64,000 nucleotides of DNA. Source: Sphingomonas albertensis. GTDB lineage: Bacteria > Pseudomonadota > Alphaproteobacteria > Sphingomonadales > Sphingomonadaceae. The stretch lies in the NCBI RefSeq assembly GCF_014358075.1, contig NZ_JACONT010000004.1:62001-126000 (forward strand). The letters are read 5' to 3'. Below are positions 53,277 to 62,088 of the stretch, in pieces (the first letter of the stretch is position 1; every line of letters starts with the position of its first letter). The position numbers and the translations under genes are program-made. The notes below the pieces were generated by a model. It did no database searches, had not been told where the DNA came from, and worked only from the letters and a program-made list of their open reading frames with translations.

Positions 53277-53341
53277 GAAGGTTTCGCGTTCGCGAGGAGG
53301 ACCGTGGGTGACACTCGGCCGTGGGACGGGTGAGGGTAAGA

Positions 53342-53542
53342 TTATTCCGAGCGGTCGCCAGGTATGGGGCTGTCGAGCCGGGCACCATCCAGTGTCCTGT
53401 CCACCCGAGCCTTCACAGCAGCCTCCGCCGCCTTCTCCGCCGCCGTCCGCCCAAACGCCCGCCGGTTCTGGTCCGCCCGCGCCGCCGCCTCGGCCCGTGC
53501 GCGCTGCTTCCGCGCAAGCCGCAGGCTGATCACCTCACCCAC
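53342..53542 (-). CDS. DUF4169 family protein
   Basis: This 66-residue, highly charged protein begins GEVISLRLARKQRARAEAAARADQNRRAFGRTAAEK, as in DUF4169 members, small helical proteins of Alphaproteobacteria with no assigned function. It starts with GTG at 53542 and lies 9 bases after the ribH stop, so it may be transcribed with the riboflavin genes. Confidence 0.78.
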   Translation of the reverse strand: MGEVISLRLARKQRARAEAAARADQNRRAFGRTAAEKAAEAAVKARVDRTLDGARLDSPIPGDRSE

Positions 53543-53551
53543 GCGCGCATC

Positions 53552-53974
53552 TCACGCGAGGAAGCGGTCCTTCAGCGCCAGCATCGCTAGCGCCGCGTTC
53601 GCCGCACCGCCGCCCTTGTCGCCTTCGCTAGGCTTTGCACGCGTGAGCGCCTGCGCTTCGTTCTCGGTCGTCAGTATGCCGTTGCCGATCGGCAGGCCGT
53701 CCATCGTCAGCTGCATGATGCCGCGTGCGCTCTCGCCCGCGACGATCTCGAAATGATAGGTCTCGCCGCGGATCACGACGCCGAGCGCGACATACGCATC
53801 GAACGTCTCGCTCTCCGCGGCCAACGCGATCGCGCCGGGGACTTCGAGCGCGCCCGGCACGGTGATCGTCTCGTGCGTGTGCCCGGCGGCTTCGATCGCC
53901 GCCTTCGCGCCTTCTACGAGAAAGTCGTTGAGGTGGTCGTAGAAGCGCGCTTCGACGATGAGGAGATGGGCCAT
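53552..53974 (-). CDS. ribH: 6,7-dimethyl-8-ribityllumazine synthase
   Basis: RibH condenses the RibD product with dihydroxybutanone phosphate to form lumazine. The 140-residue protein shows the family strand [36 protein letters not shown], the [22 protein letters not shown] active-site stretch with the catalytic His, and [16 protein letters not shown]. The ATG shares its first base with the TAA stop of ribBA, so they are coupled. The longer in-frame reading upstream lies in ribBA. Confidence 0.96.
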   Translation of the reverse strand: MAHLLIVEARFYDHLNDFLVEGAKAAIEAAGHTHETITVPGALEVPGAIALAAESETFDAYVALGVVIRGETYHFEIVAGESARGIMQLTMDGLPIGNGILTTENEAQALTRAKPSEGDKGGGAANAALAMLALKDRFLA

Positions 53975-55140
53975 TAGTTGCTCTTTTCGATATCCAGGGA
54001 AGCGATGCGACGCTCGCCGACGATCGACAGGCCGTAGCCGTCGAGGCCGACCAGCGTATGATGCGTGTTGGTGATCAGCACCATGTCGTGGACGCCGAGC
54101 TCGGTCAGGATCATCGCACCGACGCCGTAGTCGCGCAGCTCCTCCATGTCCGGGGTGATCTCCGCACCCGCCTTCTTCATCACGGCGGACGTGAAGGTGT
54201 TGCTGCGCGGGCGGTTGATGACGACGATCACACCTGCGCCCTCGTCGGCGATCATCTGCATCGAGCGTGCGAGGATACGGCCACGATCGCCCGATTCGCC
54301 GAAGATGTCCGCGAACGGCGACAGCGCGTGCATGCGGACGAGCGTCGGCGTGTTGGGATCGATCTTGCCCTTGACCAAGGCGACCTGCTCGGTGCCGGTG
54401 GCCTTGTTCCAGAACGTCAGCGCGGTCCAGTCGCCGCCCCATTCGGAGGTGAACCTGGCCTCGGCGCGCTTCTCGACGAGATGGTCGTAGCGGCGGCGAT
54501 AGGCGATCAGGTCGCGGATCGTGCCGATCTTGACGTTGTGGAACTGCGCGAAGGTGACGAGGTCGTCCATCCGCGCCATCGTGCCATCCTCATTCATGAT
54601 CTCGCAGATCACGCCCGAGGGGTTGAGCCCGGCAAGCCGCGCGACGTCGACCGCTGCCTCGGTGTGACCCGCGCGGATCAGCACGCCGCCGTCGCGCGCG
54701 ACCAGCGGGAAGACGTGGCCGGGCGTGACGATGTCCGCCTTACCCTTGGTCGCATCGACCGCCACCGCGATGGTGCGCGCGCGATCCGCGGCGGAGATGC
54801 CGGTGGTGACGCCTTCGAGCGCCTCGATCGAGACCGTGAACGCGGTCTCGTGCCGAGTACCGTTGTTGCGGCTCATCAGTTCGAGCCCGAGTTCCTCGGT
54901 GCGGTCGCGGGTCAGCGCGAGGCAGATCAGGCCACGGCCGTATTTGGCCATGAAGTTGATCTTCTCGGGCGTGGCCATCTGCGCGGGGATGACGAGGTCG
55001 CCCTCGTTCTCGCGGTCCTCGTCGTCGACCAGGATGAACATCCGGCCGTTACGCGCCTCGTCGATGATCTCTTCCGGCGACGACAGATAGCCGTGCTTCA
55101 GGCGCCCCAGTTCGGCGGTACGTTCAGCTGGCTTTGACAC
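53974..55140 (-). CDS. ribB: 3,4-dihydroxy-2-butanone 4-phosphate synthase with RibA-like C-terminal domain
   Basis: RibB converts ribulose 5-phosphate to dihydroxybutanone phosphate. Residues 1-215 are complete, with [10 protein letters not shown] (39-48), [29 protein letters not shown] and [10 protein letters not shown] (156-165). The remaining ~170 residues follow the GTP cyclohydrolase II fold. The zinc-cysteine region instead reads [19 protein letters not shown] (271-289), without any of the three cysteines, so this domain should be inactive. The GTG start at 55140 overlaps ribE by 17 bases; the protein is 388 residues. Active RibA is encoded separately at 30.8 kb. Confidence 0.93.
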   Translation of the reverse strand: MSKPAERTAELGRLKHGYLSSPEEIIDEARNGRMFILVDDEDRENEGDLVIPAQMATPEKINFMAKYGRGLICLALTRDRTEELGLELMSRNNGTRHETAFTVSIEALEGVTTGISAADRARTIAVAVDATKGKADIVTPGHVFPLVARDGGVLIRAGHTEAAVDVARLAGLNPSGVICEIMNEDGTMARMDDLVTFAQFHNVKIGTIRDLIAYRRRYDHLVEKRAEARFTSEWGGDWTALTFWNKATGTEQVALVKGKIDPNTPTLVRMHALSPFADIFGESGDRGRILARSMQMIADEGAGVIVVINRPRSNTFTSAVMKKAGAEITPDMEELRDYGVGAMILTELGVHDMVLITNTHHTLVGLDGYGLSIVGERRIASLDIEKSN

Positions 55141-55735
55141 GGTAATGTTCCATGCGTTGGAGATAGCGGGCGAGGACGTCGATCTCGATGTTGACCGACT
55201 GTTCCACGTGGATCGTACCGAGCGTGGTGACGCTCCAGGTATGCGGGATGATGTTGAGGCCGAACTCGACCTCGCCATCGATGTCCTGAACGGTGTTCAC
55301 GGTGAGCGAGACGCCGTCGACCGTCACCGAGCCCTTGGGCGCGATGAACGGGGCTATGTCGGCGCCGGCGCGGATGGTGACGCGGTGCGAGCCGCCTTCC
55401 TCCGTCACCGCTACGACGGTGCCGAGGCCGTCGACATGGCCCGTGACGATATGGCCGCCGAGTTCGTCGCCGAGCTTCATCGCGCGTTCGAGGTTGAACT
55501 TACGGCCCTCGGTCCACTGATCCTTGGCGGTGCGGCTGATCGTCTCGCCGGAGACGTCGACAGCGAACCAGTTAGGGCCTTTATCCACGACGGTCAGGCA
55601 GACGCCCGAGCAGGAGATCGACGCGCCGAGGTCGACGGTCGCGGTATCATAGGCGGTGCTGACGACTACGCGCGTGTCGCCGGGCGACTCCACTCGCGTA
55701 ACGGTGCCGATGTCGGTGACGATTCCGGTGAACAT
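55124..55735 (-). CDS. ribE: Riboflavin synthase alpha chain
   Basis: The enzyme dismutates two lumazine molecules into riboflavin. The 203-residue protein shows the two homologous lumazine-binding halves: MFTGIVTDIGTVTRVE with CSGVCLTVVDKG, and HIVTGHVDGLGTVV with GVSLTVNTV. The family start MFTGIV is at 55735, sharing a base with the ribD stop (TAATG). Near its C-terminus the codons for TIHVEQS contain a parS-like sequence. Confidence 0.95.
   Translation of the reverse strand: MFTGIVTDIGTVTRVESPGDTRVVVSTAYDTATVDLGASISCSGVCLTVVDKGPNWFAVDVSGETISRTAKDQWTEGRKFNLERAMKLGDELGGHIVTGHVDGLGTVVAVTEEGGSHRVTIRAGADIAPFIAPKGSVTVDGVSLTVNTVQDIDGEVEFGLNIIPHTWSVTTLGTIHVEQSVNIEIDVLARYLQRMEHYRVKAS
55200..55215. 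promoter_or_regulatory. Degenerate parS-like site in ribE
   Basis: TGTTCCACGTGGATCG matches the first 12 bases of the parS palindrome and then diverges (A-to-T and two 3' changes). At 45 kb from the origin it may be a weak ParB site or a coding coincidence. Confidence 0.35.
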
Positions 55736-56721
55736 TATGCCTCGTTTCGTTCGCGCTCGTAGACCTCGAGCCGGTCCATGCCAAGTTGCCGCGCATCGAC
55801 GTGTGTCCAGCGTTGATGCGCTTCGGCCAGGTCGGTTAAGCCGATGTCGCGGAGTGCGTGCTTGCCGCCGCCGATCAGGATCGGCGCGCGGTAGAGGAGC
55901 AGCCGGTCGACCAGATCGGCCGCCAGGAACGCCGACGCTACGGCAGCGCCGCCTTCGATCAGGATGTGGTCGATATCGGGGAGGGTGGCGATGGCGGCAG
56001 GGGAGGGGATTGCGCTCCAGCCGGGCAACTCGTCGATGGTCGAGGATAAAAGTACACGCCGTGGCGCGCGACCGTCCAATCCCGGCAACCGCACGTCGAG
56101 TCGTGGCGCATCGGCCTCGAACGTGCCGCGCCCGACGAGGATCGCTTCGTGCCGACTCCGCTCCAGATGCGCGTGCGCCCGTGCCTGCGGACCGGTAATC
56201 CAGCGACTCGACCCGTCCGCCATCGCGATACAGCCGTCGAGCGAGGTCGCGAGCTTCAGGGTGACATGGGGGCGATCGAGCGCCTGCCGCGTGAGGAACC
56301 CGGCCATCGAGCGGCGGGCCTCTTCCGCGCGAGTTCCGCGTGTCACGGTAATTCCCGCCGCCTGAAGCCGGGCAAAGCCTTGGCCAGCCGTCCGCGCGTC
56401 GGGATCCTCGATCGCTGCAACGACGCGCGCGACCCCCGACCCGATCAGCAGGTCGCCGCACGCCGGGCCGCGCGGCGATTGGTGCGCACACGGCTCGAGC
56501 GTGACGTAGGCCGTAGCCCCCCGAGCTTTCATGCCAGCCTCGGCCAGCGCCATCGCTTCGGCATGCGGACGGCCCCCCGCCTGCGTCCAGCCACGCCCGA
56601 CGACGCGGCCATCGGCGACGATCACGCAGCCGACATTGGGATTAGGTGCGGTCCGCCCGCGGCCCCGCTCGGCCAGCGCCAGTGCGGCGCCCATCCACCG
56701 GGCATCCGTCGCCGGGGTCAG
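55735..56721 (-). CDS. ribD: Bifunctional riboflavin deaminase/reductase RibD
   Basis: RibD deaminates and reduces the GTP cyclohydrolase product. It has the N-terminal zinc deaminase (HAEAMALAEAG, VTLEPCAHQSPRGPACGD) and the C-terminal reductase (VTLKLATSLDGCIAMADGSSRWITG, HILIEGGAAVASAFL). The only canonical start is an ATG at 56694, which would cut off the first residues that other RibD proteins have before the MxxALxLAxRG helix. In frame upstream, CTG codons at 56721 (after GAGGGG) and 56736 (CTGA overlap) restore them, giving ATDARWMGAALALAERG. I use CTG 56721; 56694 is the conservative alternative. Confidence 0.93.
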   Translation of the reverse strand: MTPATDARWMGAALALAERGRGRTAPNPNVGCVIVADGRVVGRGWTQAGGRPHAEAMALAEAGMKARGATAYVTLEPCAHQSPRGPACGDLLIGSGVARVVAAIEDPDARTAGQGFARLQAAGITVTRGTRAEEARRSMAGFLTRQALDRPHVTLKLATSLDGCIAMADGSSRWITGPQARAHAHLERSRHEAILVGRGTFEADAPRLDVRLPGLDGRAPRRVLLSSTIDELPGWSAIPSPAAIATLPDIDHILIEGGAAVASAFLAADLVDRLLLYRAPILIGGGKHALRDIGLTDLAEAHQRWTHVDARQLGMDRLEVYERERNEA

Positions 56722-56732
56722 ATTCCCCTCGG

Positions 56733-57080
56733 TCAGATTCCCATCGCCTTCAGCTTGTCGTCCAGCCGCTTGAACGAAGCGCGCTGCGCGTCCTCGCGGG
56801 CCTTCTGCTCGGCGAGCGCCTTGGCCTTGATCGGCGCGTCGATCTTCTGCTGGGCGATGATCTGCGCATCGGTGCGATCCACGGGCCATTGCTCGACATA
56901 GATGATCTTCGGGCGGTATTCCTGCTCGACGTACGAATCCTTCATGAACGCGTAGATCAGGAAGCTGGTGACGCCGAGCGCCGCTACGAGAAAGATCAAC
57001 TCGTACGGCCGGCGCTGGCTCAGGAAGAGCCGCAGGTCGCGATAGGCGACGATCGGTGAGAAGCGACTGAAAAGGCCCAT
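56733..57080 (-). CDS. Single-pass membrane protein of unknown function
   Basis: The 115-residue product starts MGLFSRFSPIVAYRDLRLFLSQRRPYELIF and has one helix (LIFLVAALGVTSFLIYAFM, residues about 28-47). A periplasmic or cytoplasmic tail rich in Lys, Glu and Ala with a coiled-coil-like end follows (KAKALAEQKAREDAQRASFKRLDDKLKAMG). I do not recognise a family. It lies between tonB and ribD on the same strand. A GTG at 57125 could extend it upstream, but that would overlap the conserved end of the TonB gene region. Confidence 0.72.
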   Translation of the reverse strand: MGLFSRFSPIVAYRDLRLFLSQRRPYELIFLVAALGVTSFLIYAFMKDSYVEQEYRPKIIYVEQWPVDRTDAQIIAQQKIDAPIKAKALAEQKAREDAQRASFKRLDDKLKAMGI

Positions 57081-57134
57081 GCGGCGCAAGATAGGGGTGC
57101 GGAGCCGGCGAGGCCAGCCCCGCACCCTTAAGGT

Positions 57135-57800
57135 TCAGTTCTGCAAGACAAAGGTGAGCGACATCGATCGCCATGCCTCGACCGGCACGCCGTCGCGTGT
57201 CGCGGGCTTGAACCGCCACGTCGCCAGCGCCCGGTCCAGCGTCGCGCGGTAGAAGGCTTCGGTGGTCGCGCTGACCCGCTCGACCTGCTTCACCCGGCCA
57301 TCGGTGCCGACGAGCACGCGCACCACGACCTTGCCCTCGCGTTCGGCGCGACGCTCCTCGGACGGGTAGCCCGGCTGGAAGTCGGCGGCATAGCGCGGGT
57401 CGATGCCGGGCTGGACGAATACGGGGGCAGGCTTGGGCGGATCGACTGCGACGGTTGCGGTGCCAGTGCCTTCGATCCCGATCGGCGGGGTGTAGGGGAG
57501 CGGGTCGGGAACGACCGTGAACACGGTGTCCGAGGGCGTCGGCACCTGCGGAACGGGTGCGTCGGGACGCGGGGCGGGGCGCGGTTGCTGACGGATCAGC
57601 GGATCGGCGGGCGGGGTCGGCTCAGGCGGCGGGGGCGGCATGTACGGCACGTAGGTGACGAGCGGCGTGTCGGGCACGAACGGCAGCACGTTCGGTGCTG
57701 CAAAGAACAAGGCTCCGATCACCGCGCAGTTGATGGCCAGCGCGACGCCCAGGCTCCCGGGATTGAATCCGCCCGTCCGGTTTGGTCGATCCGCGTACAT
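57135..57800 (-). CDS. tonB: TonB energy transducer
   Basis: TonB couples the proton motive force via ExbBD to outer-membrane receptors. The 221-residue protein has an N-terminal anchor (LGVALAINCAVIGALFFAAP), a long Pro-rich span (PYMPPPPPEPTPPADPLIRQ, then PRPAPRPDAPVPQVPTP) and the C-terminal TonB domain (PGYPSEERRAEREGKVVVRVLVGTDGRVKQVERV, YRATLDRALATWRFKPAT). exbB and exbD are not in the window. A 9-base tandem repeat stands about 150 bases upstream of its start. Confidence 0.92.
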   Translation of the reverse strand: MYADRPNRTGGFNPGSLGVALAINCAVIGALFFAAPNVLPFVPDTPLVTYVPYMPPPPPEPTPPADPLIRQQPRPAPRPDAPVPQVPTPSDTVFTVVPDPLPYTPPIGIEGTGTATVAVDPPKPAPVFVQPGIDPRYAADFQPGYPSEERRAEREGKVVVRVLVGTDGRVKQVERVSATTEAFYRATLDRALATWRFKPATRDGVPVEAWRSMSLTFVLQN

Positions 57801-57951
57801 TTTCCGTCTCCCCTGCTTCTCCTCGAGGCTGGCGGCGAGATAGGTACCGCCGGTTGGGATGGTACATCATTACATGAGAGGGGCAAGGGGTTTGGGAGGG
57901 ACGGGGCGTACGCTGATCGATTGGCGTCTGATCGGCGCCAGTGACGTTTGC

Positions 57952-58014
57952 GACACGGCGGACACGGCGGACACGGCGGACACGGCGGACACGGCGGACA
58001 CGGCGGACATGGCG
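57952..58014 (+). repeat. Nonamer tandem repeat upstream of tonB
   Basis: GACACGGCG is repeated six times exactly plus a seventh copy with one change (GACATGGCG). It lies 152 bases upstream of the tonB start. No coding function is likely; slippage could alter promoter spacing. Confidence 0.95.
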
Positions 58015-58068
58015 GGCTGGTCTGACGTGCCGGTTCGGCCAGTTGGGTGGCACTCCTCGTCGACACAT

Positions 58069-58176
58069 CCACCACCCCGGCGGAGGCCGGGGCCCAGTTG
58101 GGGGACGTTGCTAACTGAGGCCGGCGCTTCGTTACTGCGACCTTTCCAACTGGGCCCCGGCCTTCGCCGGGGTGGT
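58069..58176. repeat. Two-armed palindromic element, family F, copy 2
   Basis: ATCCACCACCCCGGCGGAGG then CCGGGGCCCAGTTGGG faces CCAACTGGGCCCCGGCCTTC. It matches 38527-38630 at its arms and lies in the tonB-gltX gap. Confidence 0.85.
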
Positions 58177-58255
58177 GCTGGGGTGCGGTTGGCGCTTCTC
58201 TCGGCTGCCGACAAAATAGTCCGTTGCGATTGGACCGACCGCCGGCCCTTCCTTC

Positions 58256-58316
58256 CTTGTTCTCCCGCGAAGGCGGGAGCCCAGGCTGGACTCCCGCCTT
58301 CGCGGGAGAACAAGCT
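58256..58316. repeat. Palindromic element, family E, copy 3
   Basis: CTTGTTCTCCCGCGAAGGCG and CTCCCGCCTTCGCGGGAGAA are almost perfect inverted copies enclosing CCCAGGCTGGA. It ends close to the gltX stop. The rest of the 546-base gap beyond the repeats shows no recognisable gene. Confidence 0.85.
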
Positions 58317-58346
58317 TGGGACTGAACGACGTCGGGAACCGCGACA

Positions 58347-59672
58347 TCAGCGCGCCGCGAGTCGCTCCAATGCCCGCTCCCGCCCTATCAGCGGCAGTAG
58401 CGCCGCCATGTCCGGGCCATGATCGCGCCCGGTCAACGCACGCCGCAGCGGCAGGAACAGCGCCTTCCCCTTGCGCCCCGTCTCCGCCTTCAACCGAGCC
58501 GTCAGCGCATGCCAGGGATCGCTAGACCAGTCGATCTCCCCCGCCACCGCCAGCGCCTGATCGAGATACGCCGCGTCGATATCGCCCTCGACCGCGATCG
58601 GTCCCTCGATCACGCCCCACCAATCCGCCGCATCGGCCAGCGTCACGAGGTTCGGCCGGACCGCCTCCCACCCCGCCACATCCATGCCCTCCGGCAACCG
58701 CTCGGCCACCGCCTCGAACGGCAGCGTATGCAAAATTCGCGCATTCAACGCCGCCAGTTCGACCTCGTCGAACCGCGCCGGCGCGCGCCCGAACCGCGCA
58801 AAGTCGAACCCCGCGATCAGCGGCGCGGCGTCGGCGATCGGCTCGACCGGGTCGCTCGTCCCGATCCGCGCGAGCAGCGCGCGCACCGCCTGCGGCTCGA
58901 TCCCGACCTCACGGAAATGATCGACGCCGAGCGATCCCAGCCGCTTCGACAGCTTGCCCTCCGCACCGGTCAGCAAAGCCTCATGCGCAAATCGAGGCGG
59001 CGTCACGCCCAGCGCCGCGAACATCTGCAACTGGAGCGCGGTGTTCGAAACGTGATCCTCGCCGCGCACCACATGAGTCACGCCCATCTCGGCATCGTCG
59101 ATCGCCGACGGCAGCATATACAGCCACGACCCGTCCGCGCGCCGGATCACCGGGTCGCTCATCGTCTTCGCCTCGAAATGCGCCGCGCCGCGGATCAAAT
59201 CGTCCCAAGCGATCGCCGAGTCGTGATCGAGCTTGAACCGCCAATGCGGCTGCACCCCGTCCGCTTCGAGCTTCGCCCGCGCATCGTCGTCCAACGCCAG
59301 CGCCGCACGGTCATAGATCGGTGGCAACCCGCGCCCGGCCTGGATCTTGCGCTTCAGATCGAGCTCCTGCGTCGTCTCGTATGCCGGATACACGTGCCCG
59401 CTGGCGACCAACGCCGCGAACCGCGCCTCGTACAACGCGAACCGCGCCGACTGCCGCTCTTCCGCATCGGGCGTCATCCCGAGCCAGTCGAGATCGGCGC
59501 GGATCGCATCCACGAAACGCTCTTCGCTCCGCTCGGGATCGGTATCGTCGATCCTGAGCACGAACTTGCCGCCATTGGCCCGCGCGAACATCCAGTTGTG
59601 GAGCGCGGTGCGGATGTTGCCGACATGCAGCCGGCCGGTGGGCGAGGGGGCGAAACGGGTGATCACGGTCAT
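58347..59672 (-). CDS. gltX: Glutamyl-tRNA synthetase
   Basis: The class I enzyme (441 residues) charges tRNA-Glu (and in many bacteria also tRNA-Gln). The HIGH-like motif is [19 protein letters not shown], and the KMSKS-like motif is [15 protein letters not shown]. The KLSKR form is typical of the GltX2-type copy found alongside another gltX in sphingomonads, and may indicate tRNA-Gln or limited specificity. The C-terminal anticodon domain is short ([27 protein letters not shown]). The ATG at 59672 starts the family sequence; the longer reading lies in the prs leader. Confidence 0.94.
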   Translation of the reverse strand: MTVITRFAPSPTGRLHVGNIRTALHNWMFARANGGKFVLRIDDTDPERSEERFVDAIRADLDWLGMTPDAEERQSARFALYEARFAALVASGHVYPAYETTQELDLKRKIQAGRGLPPIYDRAALALDDDARAKLEADGVQPHWRFKLDHDSAIAWDDLIRGAAHFEAKTMSDPVIRRADGSWLYMLPSAIDDAEMGVTHVVRGEDHVSNTALQLQMFAALGVTPPRFAHEALLTGAEGKLSKRLGSLGVDHFREVGIEPQAVRALLARIGTSDPVEPIADAAPLIAGFDFARFGRAPARFDEVELAALNARILHTLPFEAVAERLPEGMDVAGWEAVRPNLVTLADAADWWGVIEGPIAVEGDIDAAYLDQALAVAGEIDWSSDPWHALTARLKAETGRKGKALFLPLRRALTGRDHGPDMAALLPLIGRERALERLAAR

Positions 59673-59769
59673 CCCGCCGCTGTACGTAGCCGCGCGCGCG
59701 CGGGCAAACCCTTCCACCAACCGAAAGCTGCGCCTAAGGGGTGCGGAATATCGAGCGGGAAAGAGCTTC

Positions 59770-60708
59770 ATGAAACTGATGACCGGCAATTCGAACCTGC
59801 CCCTCGCGCAGGAGATCGCCGCCTATCTTGAGACTCCGCTGACCGACGTCAGCGTGCGGCGGTTCGCCGACGAGGAGGTCTTCGTCGAGATCAACGAGAA
59901 CGTCCGCGGCGAGGACGTGTTCGTGATCCAGTCGACCGGCTACCCCGCCAACGACAACCTCATGGAACTGCTGATCATGATCGACGCGCTCAAGCGCGCG
60001 TCGGCGCGGCGCATCACCGCCGTGATCCCGTACATGGGGTACGCGCGGCAGGACCGGAAGCCGGGCCCGCGTACGCCGATCTCGGCCAAGCTGGTCGCCA
60101 ACCTGATCACCGTCGCGGGCGCGAACCGCGTGCTGTCGGTCGATCTCCACGCCGGCCAGATCCAGGGCTTCTTCGATATCCCGACGGACAATCTCTACGC
60201 GGCGCCGGTGATGTCCGCCGATATCCTCGCGCGGTTCAAGGGCAAGAATTTGATGGTCGTGTCGCCCGACGTCGGCGGCGTGGTCCGTGCGCGCGTGCTC
60301 GCGAAGCGACTCGACAACGCGCCGCTCGCGATCGTCGACAAGCGCCGCGAGCGCGCTGGCGAGTCGGAGGTGATGAACATCATCGGCGAGGTCGAGGGAC
60401 GCTTCTGCATCCTGGTCGACGACATCGTCGATTCGGCGGGTACGCTCTGCAATGCGGCGGCGGCGCTGAAGGAGGCCGGTGCCGAGGACGTGGTCGCCTA
60501 TGTCACGCACGGCGTTCTGTCGGGTGGCGCGGTCGCGCGCGTCGAAGGCTCGGAACTGCGCGAACTGGTGATCACCGATTCGATCGGCAACCACGACGTC
60601 ATCAAGGGCGCCCACGGCAAGATCCGCCACCTCCAGATCGCGCCGTTGCTCGGCGAGGCGATCAAGCGGATCGCGGACGAGACCAGCGTGTCCAGCCTGT
60701 TCGATTGA
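59770..60708 (+). CDS. prs: Ribose-phosphate pyrophosphokinase
   Basis: Prs makes phosphoribosyl pyrophosphate from ribose 5-phosphate and ATP for nucleotides, histidine and tryptophan. The 312-residue protein has [70 protein letters not shown], and the PRPP loop [19 protein letters not shown]. The ATG at 59770 is the family start, with AAAGAG upstream. The 97-base gap to the divergent gltX should hold both promoters. Confidence 0.97.
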   Translation: MKLMTGNSNLPLAQEIAAYLETPLTDVSVRRFADEEVFVEINENVRGEDVFVIQSTGYPANDNLMELLIMIDALKRASARRITAVIPYMGYARQDRKPGPRTPISAKLVANLITVAGANRVLSVDLHAGQIQGFFDIPTDNLYAAPVMSADILARFKGKNLMVVSPDVGGVVRARVLAKRLDNAPLAIVDKRRERAGESEVMNIIGEVEGRFCILVDDIVDSAGTLCNAAAALKEAGAEDVVAYVTHGVLSGGAVARVEGSELRELVITDSIGNHDVIKGAHGKIRHLQIAPLLGEAIKRIADETSVSSLFD

Positions 60709-60833
60709 CGGTCGCAGGCGCGGCAACGTCCGCGCCGATGCTCGCAGAAGCGAGCAGCGACCGACACGGCCGGCGGTTGAATAACACCGAACCGTCCAAC
60801 GCCGCCTCTGCCGACGTCTAGCTGTGTCTAGCT

Positions 60834-60917
60834 GTTTTCCTGCGAACGCAGGAATCCAGGGTAATCAAAGGCGGGGCTGAGTACCCTGGCCTCCTGCGTT
60901 CGCAGGAGAACCAAGCT
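60834..60917. repeat. Two-armed palindromic element, family E-like
   Basis: TTTTCCTGCGAACGCAGGAA then TCCAGGGTA faces TACCCTGGCCTCCTGCGTTC then GCAGGAGAACC. It lies between the convergent prs and PilZ genes. Confidence 0.83.
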
Positions 60918-60923
60918 TGTGTC

Positions 60924-61253
60924 CTATCGCTGCGACAGAGCCACGATGTGGTCGAACACCGCCGGATGCAGCGGCTTGGCGAACGCGCAGCCGTATTTGA
61001 ACTTGTCGCGCCATGCGACCACAGCCTCCAGTGCGGCCAACCCGGGCAAGGTCAGCCACACCACCGTCCCCGGCCACAACGTAAAGCTCGTCTCCGCGCG
61101 AAATCCCGAGAGCGACAGATCGGTGACTTCGATCTCGAAACGCGTCTGGCCACGATCGCGCAGGTGCGCGCGCATCTTGACCGCCTTGCGGAACGCTTGG
61201 CGAAGCTCTTCGCCGGTCGGCTCGGCTGGAGGAAGGGAGACGGGCTGTGTCAT
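60924..61253 (-). CDS. PilZ-domain protein
   Basis: The 109-residue product has a PilZ domain fold. The RxxxR signature normally used to bind c-di-GMP is only partly visible (MRAHLRDRGQTRFEIEVTDLSLSGFRAETS, which carries the D-x-S-x-x-G motif), then GTVVWLTLPGLAALEAVVAWRDKFKYGCAF. It may sense c-di-GMP or be a non-binding PilZ relative. I use the ATG at 61253; an in-frame TTG at 61292 would add residues and overlap the crtZ end by 11 bases. Confidence 0.82.
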   Translation of the reverse strand: MTQPVSLPPAEPTGEELRQAFRKAVKMRAHLRDRGQTRFEIEVTDLSLSGFRAETSFTLWPGTVVWLTLPGLAALEAVVAWRDKFKYGCAFAKPLHPAVFDHIVALSQR

Positions 61254-61281
61254 GACCGGAACACTGCTCCCCAAAGAGTTA

Positions 61282-61827
61282 CTATTCTCCAAACGCCCAT
61301 GATTCGGTGGTCTGGGATTTCAGCGCGCGCGGCTTGACGGGTGCTCGAACACCAGCGCGCGACCGTTGCTTCAGTTCCGCCTTCAGATCCTCGGGCTTGG
61401 GCGCGACGAGGAAGCCGAAGCTGACATTGCCTTCCTTGGTCTCGACGACGTGGTGCAGGCGGTGCGCCTGAACGATCCGCTTCATGTATTTCGACTTGGG
61501 CAGGTACCGCGTCGGAATGCGCTTGTGCACGATCACGTCGTGAAACCCGAAATAGATCGCGCCATAGGCTGCGATTCCGGCACCGATCCAGGCGAACCCC
61601 GGCCACCAGCCGAGCTGCATGCCGCCCAGCAACAGCACGAACGACGGCACCGCGAAGATCGCCGCATACAGGTCGTTCAATTCCCAATTGCCGTGCCGTG
61701 CGCGGTGGTGGCTCTCATGCAGGAACCAGCCGAAGCCGTGCATAACCCAGCGATGCGCAGCATAGGCGAACGCCTCCATGCCGATAACCGTCAGGAAAAA
61801 CAGGAGGATGCCGGCCGCGATTGACAT
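61282..61827 (-). CDS. crtZ: Beta-carotene hydroxylase CrtZ
   Basis: CrtZ adds hydroxyl groups to the beta rings of carotenoids, leading to zeaxanthin or nostoxanthin precursors, the yellow pigments of sphingomonads. The 181-residue membrane di-iron protein shows the four histidine motifs: AHRWVMHGFG, HESHHRARHG, HDVIVHKR and AHRLHHVVET, separated by hydrophobic stretches. It stands alone, without other crt genes nearby. Transcription is opposite to the radical SAM gene, across 261 bases. Confidence 0.94.
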   Translation of the reverse strand: MSIAAGILLFFLTVIGMEAFAYAAHRWVMHGFGWFLHESHHRARHGNWELNDLYAAIFAVPSFVLLLGGMQLGWWPGFAWIGAGIAAYGAIYFGFHDVIVHKRIPTRYLPKSKYMKRIVQAHRLHHVVETKEGNVSFGFLVAPKPEDLKAELKQRSRAGVRAPVKPRALKSQTTESWAFGE

Positions 61828-62088
61828 GCTTTTTCTCTAGACCAACCGCCGGGCGTTCGCATCCGTAAACTTAAACAGCCCCTGTCCTGGTATTGCATCC
61901 GATTCGGCCGCTTCGGTCCGTTTCCTCCTCGCTTGGTAGCGGGAAAACGCCGTTCTCCTGAGGATTCTAAAAATACGGTGCGCAAAATGGTTCTACCTCC
62001 ATGGAATAGAGCCTCCGCACAAGGACTATAGGGGTAGCAAGGCACGAGTCGAAACGATCGATAGCGGTGTATCCTGAGGGGAATACTG

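Noticed and set aside
53975..54442. Longer N-terminal form of RibH starting at 54442
   Set aside because: It reads out of frame through ribBA; the family start [11 protein letters not shown] lies at 53974.
56737..57134. FMN riboswitch ahead of ribD
   Set aside because: The space upstream of ribD is occupied by a coding sequence and no RFN-type conserved pattern is visible.
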